This document shows positions 25,863-35,987 of a DNA stretch of 64,000 nucleotides, one piece after another. Source of the stretch: Planctomycetota bacterium (lineage in GTDB: Bacteria; Planctomycetota; Planctomycetia; Pirellulales; Pirellulaceae). Under the pieces are notes generated by a model. The model ran no database searches. It had not been told where the DNA came from and saw only the letters and a program-made list of their open reading frames with translations. The stretch is taken from NCBI GenBank assembly GCA_963204915.1, contig CAUJHS010000049.1, forward strand, positions 62,001-126,000, given 5' to 3'. The first letter of the stretch is position 1. Each line of letters begins with the position of its first letter. Position numbers and translations under genes: made by a program.

Positions 25863-28295
25863 ATGTTCTCTGCATGGGTCCGCAAGTTCCGCTCAGTCGG
25901 CATTAAGCCGAAACTAGTTGCGTCATTCCTTCTTATTGGAATCGTTCCGCTCGCCGTAGCTGGGTGGCTGGTGAACGAGCGTAGCCAGGCCAAATTGGGA
26001 CAAGAACGGGGCGACGACTTACAAGGAATTGCGGAGGATGTGTTAAGTCGGATTGACCAGGCGTTGTTGGAACGGTTCAACGACGTGCAAGCGTTTGCTG
26101 CGAACCCTCAGTCTCTCGGTACGCCTAACGACGCCACGAAGGCGGCAAACTTTTTCACGACGTGCTATGGCGTTTACGACTTGATGATTGTCGCCGATGC
26201 GGACGGAAAGGTCATTGCGGCAAATACCGTGCGATTTGATGGCCGTCCTTTAGACACGTCCCTACTTCTCGGTCAAAGCGTCAAAGGGCAACCCTGGTTT
26301 GAAGAGTCGATTCGCGGCAAAGTTGGCGGCGGAAAAACCGTCCAAGGAAATCCTCAATTTGATCCTTGGGTGGCTCGCGTATACGGCGCCGATCGTTTGA
26401 CGCTCAATTTCGCGGCGCCCGTCTATGACGAAACCGGACGCGTGGTTCGCGTTTGGTCGAATCGAGTTTCGTGGTCGCGCGTGGTAGGGAAACTGTTGTT
26501 GTCGCAACGAGAGACTTTACGACGTCGCGGTTTGGGTACGGTGCAAACGCAACTCGTTGATCATGAAGGCTTAGTCCTGGATGATCCGGATCCCAGCGCC
26601 GTGCTGCGTTTGAATTTGGCGGGGCAAGGATCGGTGGCTGCGCAAAACATATCCCAAGGAAAGAGCGGCTTCTTAATCGAAACCGACCACCGGACGGGCG
26701 TTCAACACTTGAGCGGTTACGCGGCTTCCCAAACATCGCGCGATTTGGCCGATTTTGGCTGGGGTGTTATTGTGCGCCAAGAGACGGATGAGGTCTTCGC
26801 CCAGACCGTTGCCATGGGAAATTTCACTTTGGCTGTTGGCGTAACGGCCGCCATGATCATTGGCGTGCTCGCCTTTTGGTTGGCGGACAATCTGGTGCGG
26901 CCGATTTTGCAAACGGTTCATGTCTTGGATGCGGTGGCGCGCGGCGATCTTTCGCAAAGGCTGCATTTCTCACGACATGATGAATTTGCCCAAATGGCGC
27001 AGGCGTTGAACACCGCGATTGAATCGCAAGCACAAGCGCTAGCGCAAATTGAGACGCATGCCGAGCGTCAACATCGGGAAAGGGAACAGTTTCAAAGTCA
27101 GGTGCAGGAAATCCTTAATGTGGTCAACCGCGTGACCCACGAAGACGGAGCGCGGATCAACCTCGAACACGAAGGCGCCCTCGGACAACTGGCGGAAGGA
27201 TTGAATCGATTCTTTGATGACCGACAAGCCGCACGCGAGCGGGAGGAAGCCAGCCGACGCGGCGAAGACGAGGCGCGCCGCGCCGAACGTGAGGTCCAAG
27301 AGCGAGTGCGCCGCCAAGTCGATGATCTTCTCGACGCCGTTACCGCCGCCGCTCACGGAGATCTGACAAGGACAATCACCGTCGAGGGCGATGGCGCCGT
27401 AAGCGAATTGGCCCTGGGGTTAGACAAGATGTTTTCCGATTTGCGGCATATGATCGGGCAGATTGTGGATAGCGCTGCGCAATTCGCGGAAGGTTCTCAG
27501 GTCATTGCCGAAAGCTCGCAAACGCTTGCCAACGGGGCGCAACAACAAACGTCGTCCGTCGAGGAAATGTCGGCGTCCATTCAGCAACTCGCTCGCTCAA
27601 TCGAAGAGGTGCGGCAAAGCGCCGTGGAAGCCGATCGGGTCGCTTCGGAAACAAGCCGCTTGGCCAGACAAGGCGGAGAAGCCGTGCAAAAATCGGTGGA
27701 GGCGATGACGCTCATTCAGACCAGCTCACAACAAATCGCCGATATTACGCAAGTTATTTCGGAAATCGCTCGGCAAACCAACCTATTGGCCCTAAACGCC
27801 GCCATCGAAGCGGCCCGCGCCGGAGAACACGGCCTGGGCTTTGCTGTTGTCGCCGATGAGGTTCGAAAATTGGCCGAGCGCGCCGATGATGCTGCGGGCG
27901 AAATCTCATCACTCATTGAGCAGTCCACGTTGCGAGTCCATGAAGGCGCTCAGTTGAGCGAGCAAACTGGTGAATCTCTGCAGTCGATCATTGCGGCGGC
28001 GGGAATTGCCGCGGAACGCATTTCAGGCATTGCGCAATTGACGCGAGAGCAAACTCGCGCCGCCCAAGAGGCGTCTCGAGCGCTCGAGCAGGTCTCTCAC
28101 GTGACGGATGAAGTTGCGTCGGGAAGCGAGGAGTTGGCCTCAAGCAGCGAAGAACTAGGAGCCCAAGCGACAGCGTTGCGCGATTTAGTCAAAGGCTTTA
28201 AGATTGCGAATGACTATACTCCACATACGACGGAGCGACACAGTGGTAAACACGGAGCCACAATGCGCCACCTACAACGTGGGCAGAAGGCGTGA
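25863..28295 (+). CDS. methyl-accepting chemotaxis protein with multiple HAMP-type segments
   Basis: An 810-residue inner-membrane receptor. TM1 is at about 19-40. A large periplasmic dCache-like sensor (about 45-318) includes [17 protein letters not shown]2 is at about 321-344. A HAMP domain follows at 345-400 ([21 protein letters not shown]). Two more HAMP-like segments are at about 415-455 and 485-535 ([19 protein letters not shown]). The signalling domain has the conserved hairpin tip [20 protein letters not shown] near 635-655. No C-terminal CheR-binding pentapeptide is present. The ATG at 25863 follows GGGGTGAG. No che operon lies nearby. The only CheY is 27 kb away. Confidence 0.93.
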   Translation: MFSAWVRKFRSVGIKPKLVASFLLIGIVPLAVAGWLVNERSQAKLGQERGDDLQGIAEDVLSRIDQALLERFNDVQAFAANPQSLGTPNDATKAANFFTTCYGVYDLMIVADADGKVIAANTVRFDGRPLDTSLLLGQSVKGQPWFEESIRGKVGGGKTVQGNPQFDPWVARVYGADRLTLNFAAPVYDETGRVVRVWSNRVSWSRVVGKLLLSQRETLRRRGLGTVQTQLVDHEGLVLDDPDPSAVLRLNLAGQGSVAAQNISQGKSGFLIETDHRTGVQHLSGYAASQTSRDLADFGWGVIVRQETDEVFAQTVAMGNFTLAVGVTAAMIIGVLAFWLADNLVRPILQTVHVLDAVARGDLSQRLHFSRHDEFAQMAQALNTAIESQAQALAQIETHAERQHREREQFQSQVQEILNVVNRVTHEDGARINLEHEGALGQLAEGLNRFFDDRQAAREREEASRRGEDEARRAEREVQERVRRQVDDLLDAVTAAAHGDLTRTITVEGDGAVSELALGLDKMFSDLRHMIGQIVDSAAQFAEGSQVIAESSQTLANGAQQQTSSVEEMSASIQQLARSIEEVRQSAVEADRVASETSRLARQGGEAVQKSVEAMTLIQTSSQQIADITQVISEIARQTNLLALNAAIEAARAGEHGLGFAVVADEVRKLAERADDAAGEISSLIEQSTLRVHEGAQLSEQTGESLQSIIAAAGIAAERISGIAQLTREQTRAAQEASRALEQVSHVTDEVASGSEELASSSEELGAQATALRDLVKGFKIANDYTPHTTERHSGKHGATMRHLQRGQKA

Positions 28296-28394
28296 TTGCG
28301 TCTCGCAGGCAACTTCCGTCGTTGCACGATGCATCCAACATCCCAGGCGAGTGCCTCATGGTGTCTTTGGCCGACGGTCTTCAAAGGCCGTGGA

Positions 28395-31300
28395 CTATTC
28401 CTTCTCCACAAACACTTCAGCAACTTCGCGAAGCTCTTGACCACGGCTGAGGAGGACGGTTTTGCGAATCGCACGTTCTTTGCGCCCCCCAAAATCTTCG
28501 AACAGCGTGACATAAACCTTGGTTCGAACTTGGGTTCGATTCGCATCACTCCCGTAATAGTTCGCTTTCACAACATACTTACCGTGGGGCGCATTTCTGA
28601 TCACATACATCTCTGGGCCGTAGCCTTCGGTCACATCGCGGGTGATCTCGCCTCCGGAACGTGTTTGACGATGTTGGAAAAAGCACTCCTCGCCCGATGG
28701 CTCCAATACATGCAGATCGACGTCGGTTCGGTCGGTATTCCACATGAGCGTAACCACCAGGTCGGCCTGGTTTACCGGAAGTTTTTCCACGAGCGATTCA
28801 AGTCGAGCTTTGGCGTAATCCGAGGCGTGGCTCTCTAGCTCGCCACGATCGATTCTTCGGAGCAAGTGCAGGTATTCCACCGAGGCCACGCGATCAAAGT
28901 CTTGGTAGCGTTCATGCCACTGCCCCCCTAGAGCAACTTCGTAGTAGACCATGGCCAAATCGGCATTGCCCAACTCAGCGGCGCAGTGCGCGAGCGCCTG
29001 GTAGACTTGGGGCTCATAAGGTCTCGCCTCGGCAACGCGTCGCAAAAGACCATAGGCATGACCCGCCAGGTTCCATTCAATCGCCGAGAAAGCGACATCG
29101 CGAGCGAGTGTTGGATCGCCTGGATTGCTTTCAACAAGATTCGAGAGCGCCTTGAGCGCGTCCGCCGAACTATGCGCCTCGACCCGACGTAGGGCCTCGG
29201 AACTCACTGCGTCATAGTCAAGCTGTGGTGCTTCAAGGTAGCGGAAAAACTCCTTGGGAAGGTCGTTCCGCGAGCGGTTTTTGACAAGTAGCGGGGCCGG
29301 CTTGACTTCCAACGCTTCCGTCGGCAGTTTATCCAGTGCGAGCTTCATTGCCGTTGAAAGTTGAAATCGAACGCCGGGGGCGCTAGCCATTTTGCCAAGC
29401 CACAACTGCAAAACTTGTTTGGGATCACTCAATTGATCGCCCAGTTCATCAAGTTTGTTCGCGATAACGCGACTCGCGGCGCTGCTGCGCACCACGATGG
29501 CGTCGTCTTCCGGCCGGATATGAAAGTGTTCGTAATCGGCCTCGGTTTCGAGCATGAGTAACGAACAGGTTTGACCTGTCACCCGGAAATGGCGCGCATA
29601 CGCGACCGAGACATCTTCCAAGGCCGTTCCAAGATCCTCGAGTTGACCGACAGCAATCTGACCGTAGGCTCGCGCGGTAAGGTCGGACTCAATGGCTTGG
29701 TCCAGCGTAATTCGAACGATCCTTTGCTCTTCGCCCCGAGTTAGGTGGAGGATCACTTCGCGGCTTGGTGTTTCGCGACCAACGAGCGTCAAGGACTGTC
29801 CTGGGTAAATCGTCTTGGGACGACCGGCAAGAAGGAGATCCTCCGCATCGGGCGTTTCGATATTTGCAATTCGCCAAGGACGTTGGCGATGGGCGACCGC
29901 CGCTCGTTCGATCTCGTCTTCCTGGGCGACCGAAAATACCGCGCCGCCGCTCTCTCGCGCTAAGTGCTCAAGTACGCCTATCGCGGTTCCCGTCAAACCG
30001 GTTTGATAGGCGTATAGGGCGCCGCGATCGCCGTTTTGAAGAGTCCGCGCTAGAGCATGGAGGTTTGGCTCGCCCCACGTTACGGCGCCATCACTTAGGA
30101 GGAAGAGGTCCGCCGGAGGCGCCGACGCGTTTTGATCAAGCCACGATGGCGATGCCGCGGCTGCGAGCGCTTGTTGCAAGTCGGTGGCGCCTTCCAACGC
30201 GAGGGTATTGCAGTAGTTCAATAACTCCCGAACGTTTTCGTCATTGTTCTCGACGAATTCTTCCTTCCACCAGTGCGACTCGATGTTGAAAAACAACACC
30301 GCAAACTTTTGCATCGTGTCTTGGTTCTTTGAAAGCGTCGCTTCAAGGAGCTTTAGCCATGCATTGAACTTATCCGGATTCGCACTGAGCGACGTATCGA
30401 CCAGGAAGATCGCCTTGGTGCGTGACTCAGCCGCCTTGTCCCTCTTCAAATCAGGAGTAAAACGCGTGGCGAAGTATGAGTTCTTCGCTTCGTCTCGGCC
30501 CGACAGCACGATGGCGCCGTGGCTCGCGATTCGTACGAGCAAAGGTTGGTCCCACGGACCTTCCAAATGATAATACGCGCGACCGTTGGCCAAGAAGGGA
30601 CGTACATGCGGGCTTACCGTGGCTTCCGCGCCAGGCATGGCCGCGAGATTCAAATCGACCCGAACATTCGACAAGTCATCAGGCGCTTCGAACGAGTAGG
30701 TGAGGTGATCGCCGTCCGTCGTTAAGTTCATGTCATATCCAACGACGATGCGATGCAACTTACCCGGTTGTAGGGGAAAGACTCTCGCATTAAACACGCC
30801 GGCGCCTGCCCATTCGACGAGCGCCGGATCGACACGGCGCCGAACGGTTTCGCTGTAGGCGTGGGCGGCCTTTTCACGCGGTACGATCTTCGCCTCTTTG
30901 ACATTGGTCCAGGTATCGCCGCGAGCACGAACAATGTCGGTCGGACCCGTACCGCTGGACCGGATCAATTCAGGACTCAGAAAACCGCCTTTACTTGCCA
31001 ATTGGTCAACCATCGGCCGGTATTCGAACGACGACTCACCAAAGGCGAAATAGTACAACGACGCATCGTTCGGCAATCGGAGTTTAAATTCTCCCTCCAG
31101 CGCCCGTCCGCGATCGTTGTAAAAATACAAATCGAGCAGCACCCGGGCGCGGAAGCCGTCAATGGTCACATTGGCTTGCATACCTTGGAGCGCCAGTTCA
31201 TCTTGGTCGCCAATCATCAAACGCGACGCATTGGGAACCGCCTTGATGCGACGCCAGGTTCGAACCGCCGGAACGGGAGATTTCTTTTCGCGGTTTGCCT

Positions 31301-32732
31301 CCTTTTCATCGGACTCTCGCTCTGCATTCTCATCCTTGAACGCTCGTGCCGCGTTTTCGCGGCGCGCAGCTCGATTGAGATTCGTTGTCGAACTCGCCCG
31401 TTCGCTTTCCAAGGAATCGCTCTCCGCGAGTGAGTCACGATCAGCGTTGAATGGTTTAGCCGCGTCTGCGGGTAGCGCGGCGATACGCGCTCTCTCCAGC
31501 GGTTCCTGCGCAGGAGGTGGTCCTGGGGAAGATGCCGCACCGCCGAATGGATCCACCTGAGATGGGGAGCCTTGCCGCTGAGACGTATCCACGCGTGCGG
31601 GCGCTGCCGTTGCTCCTGTAGTCTGGGGCGCATCAGGTTTCTGATCGGCAGCGGGTTCCAACGCCAATTCATCCGTGGGTATTGCGTCGGCGTTTGATTC
31701 AAGTTTCTGACTCGGGGATGCTCGACCGGCGGAAGACGATAATCCTTCAGGACGCGCCGCGGGAGCCGACCCAGGATAGCCGCCCGCCCTTGAAAGACCG
31801 CCGTACCCAGCGCCGGGCATGGAAGATTCGCCCGCCATGCCTTGCGATCCTTCGACGCCAAAATTCGATTGGCCATATCCCGACTCGAACGCGCCGCCCA
31901 ATCCGCCGCGTGACTCGCCAAGGGGTTGGCCGACGAGCGGGGGCTGTTCGGCGGGACTTGGAGCCGTTTCTGCGCTCGCAGGAACTGGGTTGTTCACAAT
32001 AGGCGCTGGTTCTGCCGGGATCGCCGCGCCACCGGCGTTCATCGCTCCGTCGCTCCGTGCGAAATCGCTTAAGGCTGCCGCATCGGAAAAGTCATTGGAA
32101 GTGGTTCCATACGAATCGGAGGGAGCAAAATACGACGTTCCGTCCCCTGCCGGCGATGCACCTGCGTCCACGGAAAACGATGGCGTTGCGGACGCAGGAG
32201 CCGCCGGCGACCGTTGTTGTGCAACATCCTCTTCTTTTGCTTGATCGGCAGTTGTTGCGACCACGCCCGCTTGCGGCGTCACGTTGCCACGCCCGAGGGA
32301 ACGCCAGCTTCCGTAGCTAATAACCCCAAGCACCAACGCCGCGGCCATGGCGGTGAGGGCTGCGAGCCGGTAGCGATGGTTTTCCCTGATTCCTGGGGCT
32401 TTCATCGGATTTAGCGGTTGTGCCGACGTATTGCCGTGCGGCGAGCCGTTGCCCTGCGCGCTTTCTGCAGCGAACGCTTGAGTTCCGGCGGTGCGCGCCC
32501 CTTCCGCCTGCTGCGACGCAGCCCGGATCGCATCGCGTTGTTCCGGTGTTAACGCAGGGGCGGGCTCCCGGTGTAACGTTTCGTGGAGAAAATCAGCCGC
32601 CTTGCGAAGTTCGTCGACGGTGCGTCGCAATTCGGGCGAATCCTGCATGGCGGCTTCTAATTCGCCGCACGAGGCGTCATCGAGTTCGCCGAGTATGTAA
32701 GCCGTCAGGCGGGGGTCGTTGGAATCGAACAT
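28395..32732 (-). CDS. anti-sigma-like N-terminus fused to VIT and vWA domains
   Basis: A 1445-residue membrane protein. Residues 1-50 (DPRLTAYILGELDDASCGELEAA) resemble the cytoplasmic anti-sigma region found in planctomycete ECF partners. One transmembrane helix is near 119-141. Residues about 150-480 are Pro/Ala/Ser/Gly-rich linker. A VIT domain covers about 490-640. A vWA domain starts near 770 with the MIDAS motif DTSLS, later LLSDGAVTW. A TPR-like part (about 1180-1300) and a C-terminal DUF2135-like beta domain (DVDLHVLEPSGEECFF onward) follow. It lies 61 bases after the ECF gene on the same strand. A membrane anti-sigma factor with an extracytoplasmic adhesion or sensor module is the likely role. 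The ATG at 32732 was preferred over a TTG 18 bases upstream. Confidence 0.88.
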   Translation of the reverse strand: MFDSNDPRLTAYILGELDDASCGELEAAMQDSPELRRTVDELRKAADFLHETLHREPAPALTPEQRDAIRAASQQAEGARTAGTQAFAAESAQGNGSPHGNTSAQPLNPMKAPGIRENHRYRLAALTAMAAALVLGVISYGSWRSLGRGNVTPQAGVVATTADQAKEEDVAQQRSPAAPASATPSFSVDAGASPAGDGTSYFAPSDSYGTTSNDFSDAAALSDFARSDGAMNAGGAAIPAEPAPIVNNPVPASAETAPSPAEQPPLVGQPLGESRGGLGGAFESGYGQSNFGVEGSQGMAGESSMPGAGYGGLSRAGGYPGSAPAARPEGLSSSAGRASPSQKLESNADAIPTDELALEPAADQKPDAPQTTGATAAPARVDTSQRQGSPSQVDPFGGAASSPGPPPAQEPLERARIAALPADAAKPFNADRDSLAESDSLESERASSTTNLNRAARRENAARAFKDENAERESDEKEANREKKSPVPAVRTWRRIKAVPNASRLMIGDQDELALQGMQANVTIDGFRARVLLDLYFYNDRGRALEGEFKLRLPNDASLYYFAFGESSFEYRPMVDQLASKGGFLSPELIRSSGTGPTDIVRARGDTWTNVKEAKIVPREKAAHAYSETVRRRVDPALVEWAGAGVFNARVFPLQPGKLHRIVVGYDMNLTTDGDHLTYSFEAPDDLSNVRVDLNLAAMPGAEATVSPHVRPFLANGRAYYHLEGPWDQPLLVRIASHGAIVLSGRDEAKNSYFATRFTPDLKRDKAAESRTKAIFLVDTSLSANPDKFNAWLKLLEATLSKNQDTMQKFAVLFFNIESHWWKEEFVENNDENVRELLNYCNTLALEGATDLQQALAAAASPSWLDQNASAPPADLFLLSDGAVTWGEPNLHALARTLQNGDRGALYAYQTGLTGTAIGVLEHLARESGGAVFSVAQEDEIERAAVAHRQRPWRIANIETPDAEDLLLAGRPKTIYPGQSLTLVGRETPSREVILHLTRGEEQRIVRITLDQAIESDLTARAYGQIAVGQLEDLGTALEDVSVAYARHFRVTGQTCSLLMLETEADYEHFHIRPEDDAIVVRSSAASRVIANKLDELGDQLSDPKQVLQLWLGKMASAPGVRFQLSTAMKLALDKLPTEALEVKPAPLLVKNRSRNDLPKEFFRYLEAPQLDYDAVSSEALRRVEAHSSADALKALSNLVESNPGDPTLARDVAFSAIEWNLAGHAYGLLRRVAEARPYEPQVYQALAHCAAELGNADLAMVYYEVALGGQWHERYQDFDRVASVEYLHLLRRIDRGELESHASDYAKARLESLVEKLPVNQADLVVTLMWNTDRTDVDLHVLEPSGEECFFQHRQTRSGGEITRDVTEGYGPEMYVIRNAPHGKYVVKANYYGSDANRTQVRTKVYVTLFEDFGGRKERAIRKTVLLSRGQELREVAEVFVEKE

Positions 32733-32793
32733 AGGACTGTTGCTAATCAAAAGGTTGTGCTGCGAGAGCGCCCTTCATCCAGACGGCGCCGCA

Positions 32794-33321
32794 TCAGGCC
32801 AAGGCGCCGTCCGCTTCCAACCGCTCGCGAATCTTCTTTAACGCCGTGTGCAGCAGAAAGCCAACGTTACTGACCGACAGTTCGGTAATGTCGCTAATCT
32901 CGCGGTAACTCAATCCACTTTGAAATTTGAGGCGAACTACTTCTTGTTGATTTTCGCTCAAGGTGGAAAGCACCCGCTGGATCTGTTCAAAACTGTCATG
33001 CCGTTCCAGAAGGCGGTCGCCTGCCGCGTCGCGACTGGTTTGCATGGCGGCTTGATGGTCGGTGATCGCTTTCATTCGCTTTTCCTTCCGACGCACATCT
33101 AAAGCTCGATTTCGACAAACGGTGAACAACCACTGGGCCACGTGGCCGTCCACTTGAGCGCGGTCTTCCCGGCAAAGACGCAAAAATGCGTCCTGCACGA
33201 CATCGCGAGCGCGGTCGATATCGCCAGTCCACTGGGCAGCGTAACGAATCAACGGAGCTTCATAACGCGCCACAACCGACGCGATCCACGCCTCAAACTC
33301 GCCGTGGTCGGTTCGATTCAT
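32794..33321 (-). CDS. ECF-type RNA polymerase sigma factor
   Basis: A 175-residue sigma-70 family protein with only regions 2 and 4. Region 2 includes LIRYAAQWTGDIDRARDVVQ and AFLRLCRED, then VAQWLFTVCRNRALDVRRK. Region 4 includes LSENQQEVVRLKFQSGLSYREI and SVSNVGFLLHTALKKIRERL. It is upstream of, and presumably co-transcribed with, the anti-sigma/VIT/vWA gene, so it is probably held at the membrane by that protein until released. Its target promoters are unknown. Confidence 0.94.
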   Translation of the reverse strand: MNRTDHGEFEAWIASVVARYEAPLIRYAAQWTGDIDRARDVVQDAFLRLCREDRAQVDGHVAQWLFTVCRNRALDVRRKEKRMKAITDHQAAMQTSRDAAGDRLLERHDSFEQIQRVLSTLSENQQEVVRLKFQSGLSYREISDITELSVSNVGFLLHTALKKIRERLEADGALA

Positions 33322-33520
33322 CGAATTCCCGGAAGAGTCGCCCTTCGATGTTAGTAACGCACCAACTCTTGCGTTCTTAGGCGGCGGGAAAAGATTTTTA
33401 GACGGGTACGCCGCGTTGCCTGTTCAATGACCGCGGGCACGGCGACTTTAGCAGGCGAAACTCGACATGGCCGAACTGCGTTCATTCCAAGTTCGGCCGG
33501 TTGCAAGCTTTCCGGACGAT

Positions 33521-33880
33521 CTATTTGTTCGTCCATTCCACAGGTTGCGGCTGGATTTCATTGGCGGGGCGCCCACCGGCGTCCTTGCGGCCGCTGCCTT
33601 CAAGTCGGCTGATTGCACGGACTTCCATATCATGACGGCAAATAATTTGACAACTCAAACGGATGCCGGATAAACCTCGCGCCGCGAGCAAGTTCTTTTC
33701 CGCAACGGTCATTTGGTCAGGCTCGCCCGAAATGAATTCGACGCGGCAAGTTGTACACCGGGCGTTTCCTCCACAGGCATGGAGTTGGTCGATGCTTGCT
33801 TCGTCCTCCAACGCTAACACCAATCGCTTATCTTGCGGTACGTCGAACTGTCCTACGCCTTCCACGGTCAATCGGGGCAT
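33521..33880 (-). CDS. [2Fe-2S] plant-type ferredoxin
   Basis: A 119-residue electron carrier. The cluster ligands are Cys36, Cys42, Cys45 (ACGGNARCTTC) and Cys77 (RLSCQI). This is the plant/adrenodoxin-type spacing with one extra residue between the first two cysteines. The ATG at 33880 has GGAG nine bases upstream. The frame runs open further upstream, but that extension is unlike ferredoxin and includes the terminator hairpin. The last 25 residues are a polar tail. No oxidoreductase partner is adjacent. Confidence 0.9.
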   Translation of the reverse strand: MPRLTVEGVGQFDVPQDKRLVLALEDEASIDQLHACGGNARCTTCRVEFISGEPDQMTVAEKNLLAARGLSGIRLSCQIICRHDMEVRAISRLEGSGRKDAGGRPANEIQPQPVEWTNK

Positions 33881-33925
33881 CGTTGCAACTCCTTCGGAAA
33901 CGCCTGAAATACAGCCGCGACACAA

Positions 33926-33963
33926 CAAAAACGGCCTTGCTCGTATATTGACGAGCAAGGCCG
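33926..33963 (-). terminator. rho-independent terminator of the DUF1598 gene
   Basis: On the minus strand a perfect 13-base-pair stem (CGGCCTTGCTCGT, 33932-33944, with ACGAGCAAGGCCG, 33951-33963) and six-base loop are followed by TTTTT. It lies about 70 bases past the DUF1598 stop codon and before the ferredoxin start. Confidence 0.88.
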
Positions 33964-34034
33964 ATAGTATAGCGACTTTTTGATCGGAGCGTTTGCGCTT
34001 GTGGAAAGGAAAGACTCCTCCTACGCCGCGTCGT

Positions 34035-35747
34035 TCAGTCCCACCACCATGCGTTGGCTGAAAGGTTCTTAGGCGCTGAGTTTCCGCGAGCCGCCTTGAG
34101 GCCACCGTATTCGTCGAGTTTGATGTTTTCGGCGGTGACGTATTCTTTCGGATCGACGGTAACTCCGCCGCTCACGCCGGCCACGAACTTAGTTTTGCTC
34201 ATCACGCGATGATTGATCACCGACTCGACTTGCATCGGCGATAGGCCCAACTGCGGTTGATATTTACCGTTCGGGCCGAAGTAGGGCATTTTCCAGTCGA
34301 TCAGTTCAGGAGCATTTTCTCCCTGCAAGAGCGAAGCGACGAGCGCCAAATCAAAAATGTTTTGTAATTCCGCGTAAATAGGATACTTCTTGGCCAATTC
34401 GGGGAAGTGCTTAGTGAATGTGTGGGCGAACTCAGCCGTAGGTTCATCCGATTTGCCGGTGTGAACGCGTTCGCCAGCTTCGTTGAGAAATTCATTCTCG
34501 CTCAGAACCTTCACGCCTTGACCGTGCAATTCGTAGGCGTCATGGTTTTCGGTGGTCCTTAAGGCGTCGTAATTGAGCGTAAACCACCAACGCAGCACGT
34601 TCATGGGTTGGTCGACCGCCCCTGCTTCAAGCGAGGCTAAATAGCTGGTCACACCCAACACGCCTTCTTCCAGTCCCATGCCAACTAACTTCATGCGGTA
34701 ATCGGCTTCGACAATAACGCGTGCGGTGCGGGTTCGCGGATCAATGCCAAACACCTGAATGTCTTGTTTTCCAACGGTCTTGCGCAAATCCTCGAGCCAC
34801 GAATCTCGCTGGGTGGGTTTGATCGCTTTGCCAGCCGATGTTTCTAGAAATGCCTTGGTGCGGAGCAGGTTTTCTTGCTTCGGTGTAATCGAACATCCGA
34901 ATCGTCCATCACCGTCGAACGCGTTCCTCAAAACCACGACTAAATCGTCTAAGTGCATTAAAGGCCGGCCGGTTTCCATGCTGAGCGGGCGGCCTTCCAC
35001 GTCGGTCGTCCAGTTGCCCGCGGGACCGGCAATGACGATGTCGCGTGTTTCGGGATACACGAAGACATACTGAATTTTTTGCAGTCCCGCGAGGGTAAGC
35101 ATTGATTCATCGGCCGGGAGGCCCAGCGCGGCTCGGGCCTGCAAATGACGCTCAAGTCGGGTGATCGACACCTTTCGCATGGCCGAGGCCCGACGCACAT
35201 CGACGTTCCCAATCGACTCGATGGCCGAGGTTCGGAGAGCCGACAAACGCGTATCGCCCGCTTCGATCAACGCTTTGCGCAATACGCCGTCGCCATCCAC
35301 GAAAACGCCGCCGGGAAACGGTTCGACCGCACCTGGACCGCCCACATCATCCCACGATTCTGGAGCAATGGTCGAGGTAATCAAATTCATGAGCGAATCG
35401 AAGTCGGCCAGCGCCGCTCCCCCGCGACCGAGGAACCCCCCGGCAGGTTGCGAAGCGATGCCGTTCATGGCGGCCGTGCGGGCTAAATCATCGGCAATTA
35501 AGCCAGCCGTTCCGACCGAAGCGCGACGACCACCCGCAGCGGCCTGCGCCAAAGCGATCTGATTGAGCAATCGATCTCGCGCGCCGGCGTCGGCCCCAAA
35601 CGCAAGCTGCTGTGCAGGCCCAAACTCTCCCGCCTCCAAATGTCGGCGGAGCAACGCCTCCACATTGCCGGGCGCGACCACTTGCGACCAAGCGCAAGTT
35701 GGCAACGTCAGAAGGAATGCAAAAACAACGGCAAAGCGGTAGATCAT
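34035..35747 (-). CDS. secreted DUF1598 family protein
   Basis: A 570-residue protein with a signal peptide (MIYRFAVVFAFLLTLPTCAWS), recognised as the planctomycete DUF1598 family of unknown function. Typical segments are LVVVLRNAFDGDGRFGCSI, VEADYRMKLVGMGLEEGV, LRWWFTLNYDAL and the C-terminal VGVSGGVTVDP-like block. The N-terminal third has Ala/Gly-rich helices. No catalytic motif is evident. It has its own strong terminator and is monocistronic. Confidence 0.88.
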   Translation of the reverse strand: MIYRFAVVFAFLLTLPTCAWSQVVAPGNVEALLRRHLEAGEFGPAQQLAFGADAGARDRLLNQIALAQAAAGGRRASVGTAGLIADDLARTAAMNGIASQPAGGFLGRGGAALADFDSLMNLITSTIAPESWDDVGGPGAVEPFPGGVFVDGDGVLRKALIEAGDTRLSALRTSAIESIGNVDVRRASAMRKVSITRLERHLQARAALGLPADESMLTLAGLQKIQYVFVYPETRDIVIAGPAGNWTTDVEGRPLSMETGRPLMHLDDLVVVLRNAFDGDGRFGCSITPKQENLLRTKAFLETSAGKAIKPTQRDSWLEDLRKTVGKQDIQVFGIDPRTRTARVIVEADYRMKLVGMGLEEGVLGVTSYLASLEAGAVDQPMNVLRWWFTLNYDALRTTENHDAYELHGQGVKVLSENEFLNEAGERVHTGKSDEPTAEFAHTFTKHFPELAKKYPIYAELQNIFDLALVASLLQGENAPELIDWKMPYFGPNGKYQPQLGLSPMQVESVINHRVMSKTKFVAGVSGGVTVDPKEYVTAENIKLDEYGGLKAARGNSAPKNLSANAWWWD

Positions 35748-35987
35748 GGTGCGGCTCCACGTGACGATTCACGGCCCCTGGCAAGAACAGGACGCCTAGT
35801 GTTTAGAGTTGCATGCGGAGCAGACCAAAGTCAAGTATTTTTGCCGCAATGCGTTGAATTCTCGCCGACGGGGTCTTTACTGGGCGTCTTGGGGACCGAG
35901 GTTTGGGCCGGACGGTGTTAAACGCCCCCGCTGTTAGCAGTAGTTTTTCTTAGGTTATGGGCTGGGCGACCTTCACCTAGCGCCACG

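Noticed and set aside
33881..34105. Upstream extension of the ferredoxin
   Set aside because: It would run through a strong terminator hairpin and into the DUF1598 gene. ATG 33880 has GGAG.
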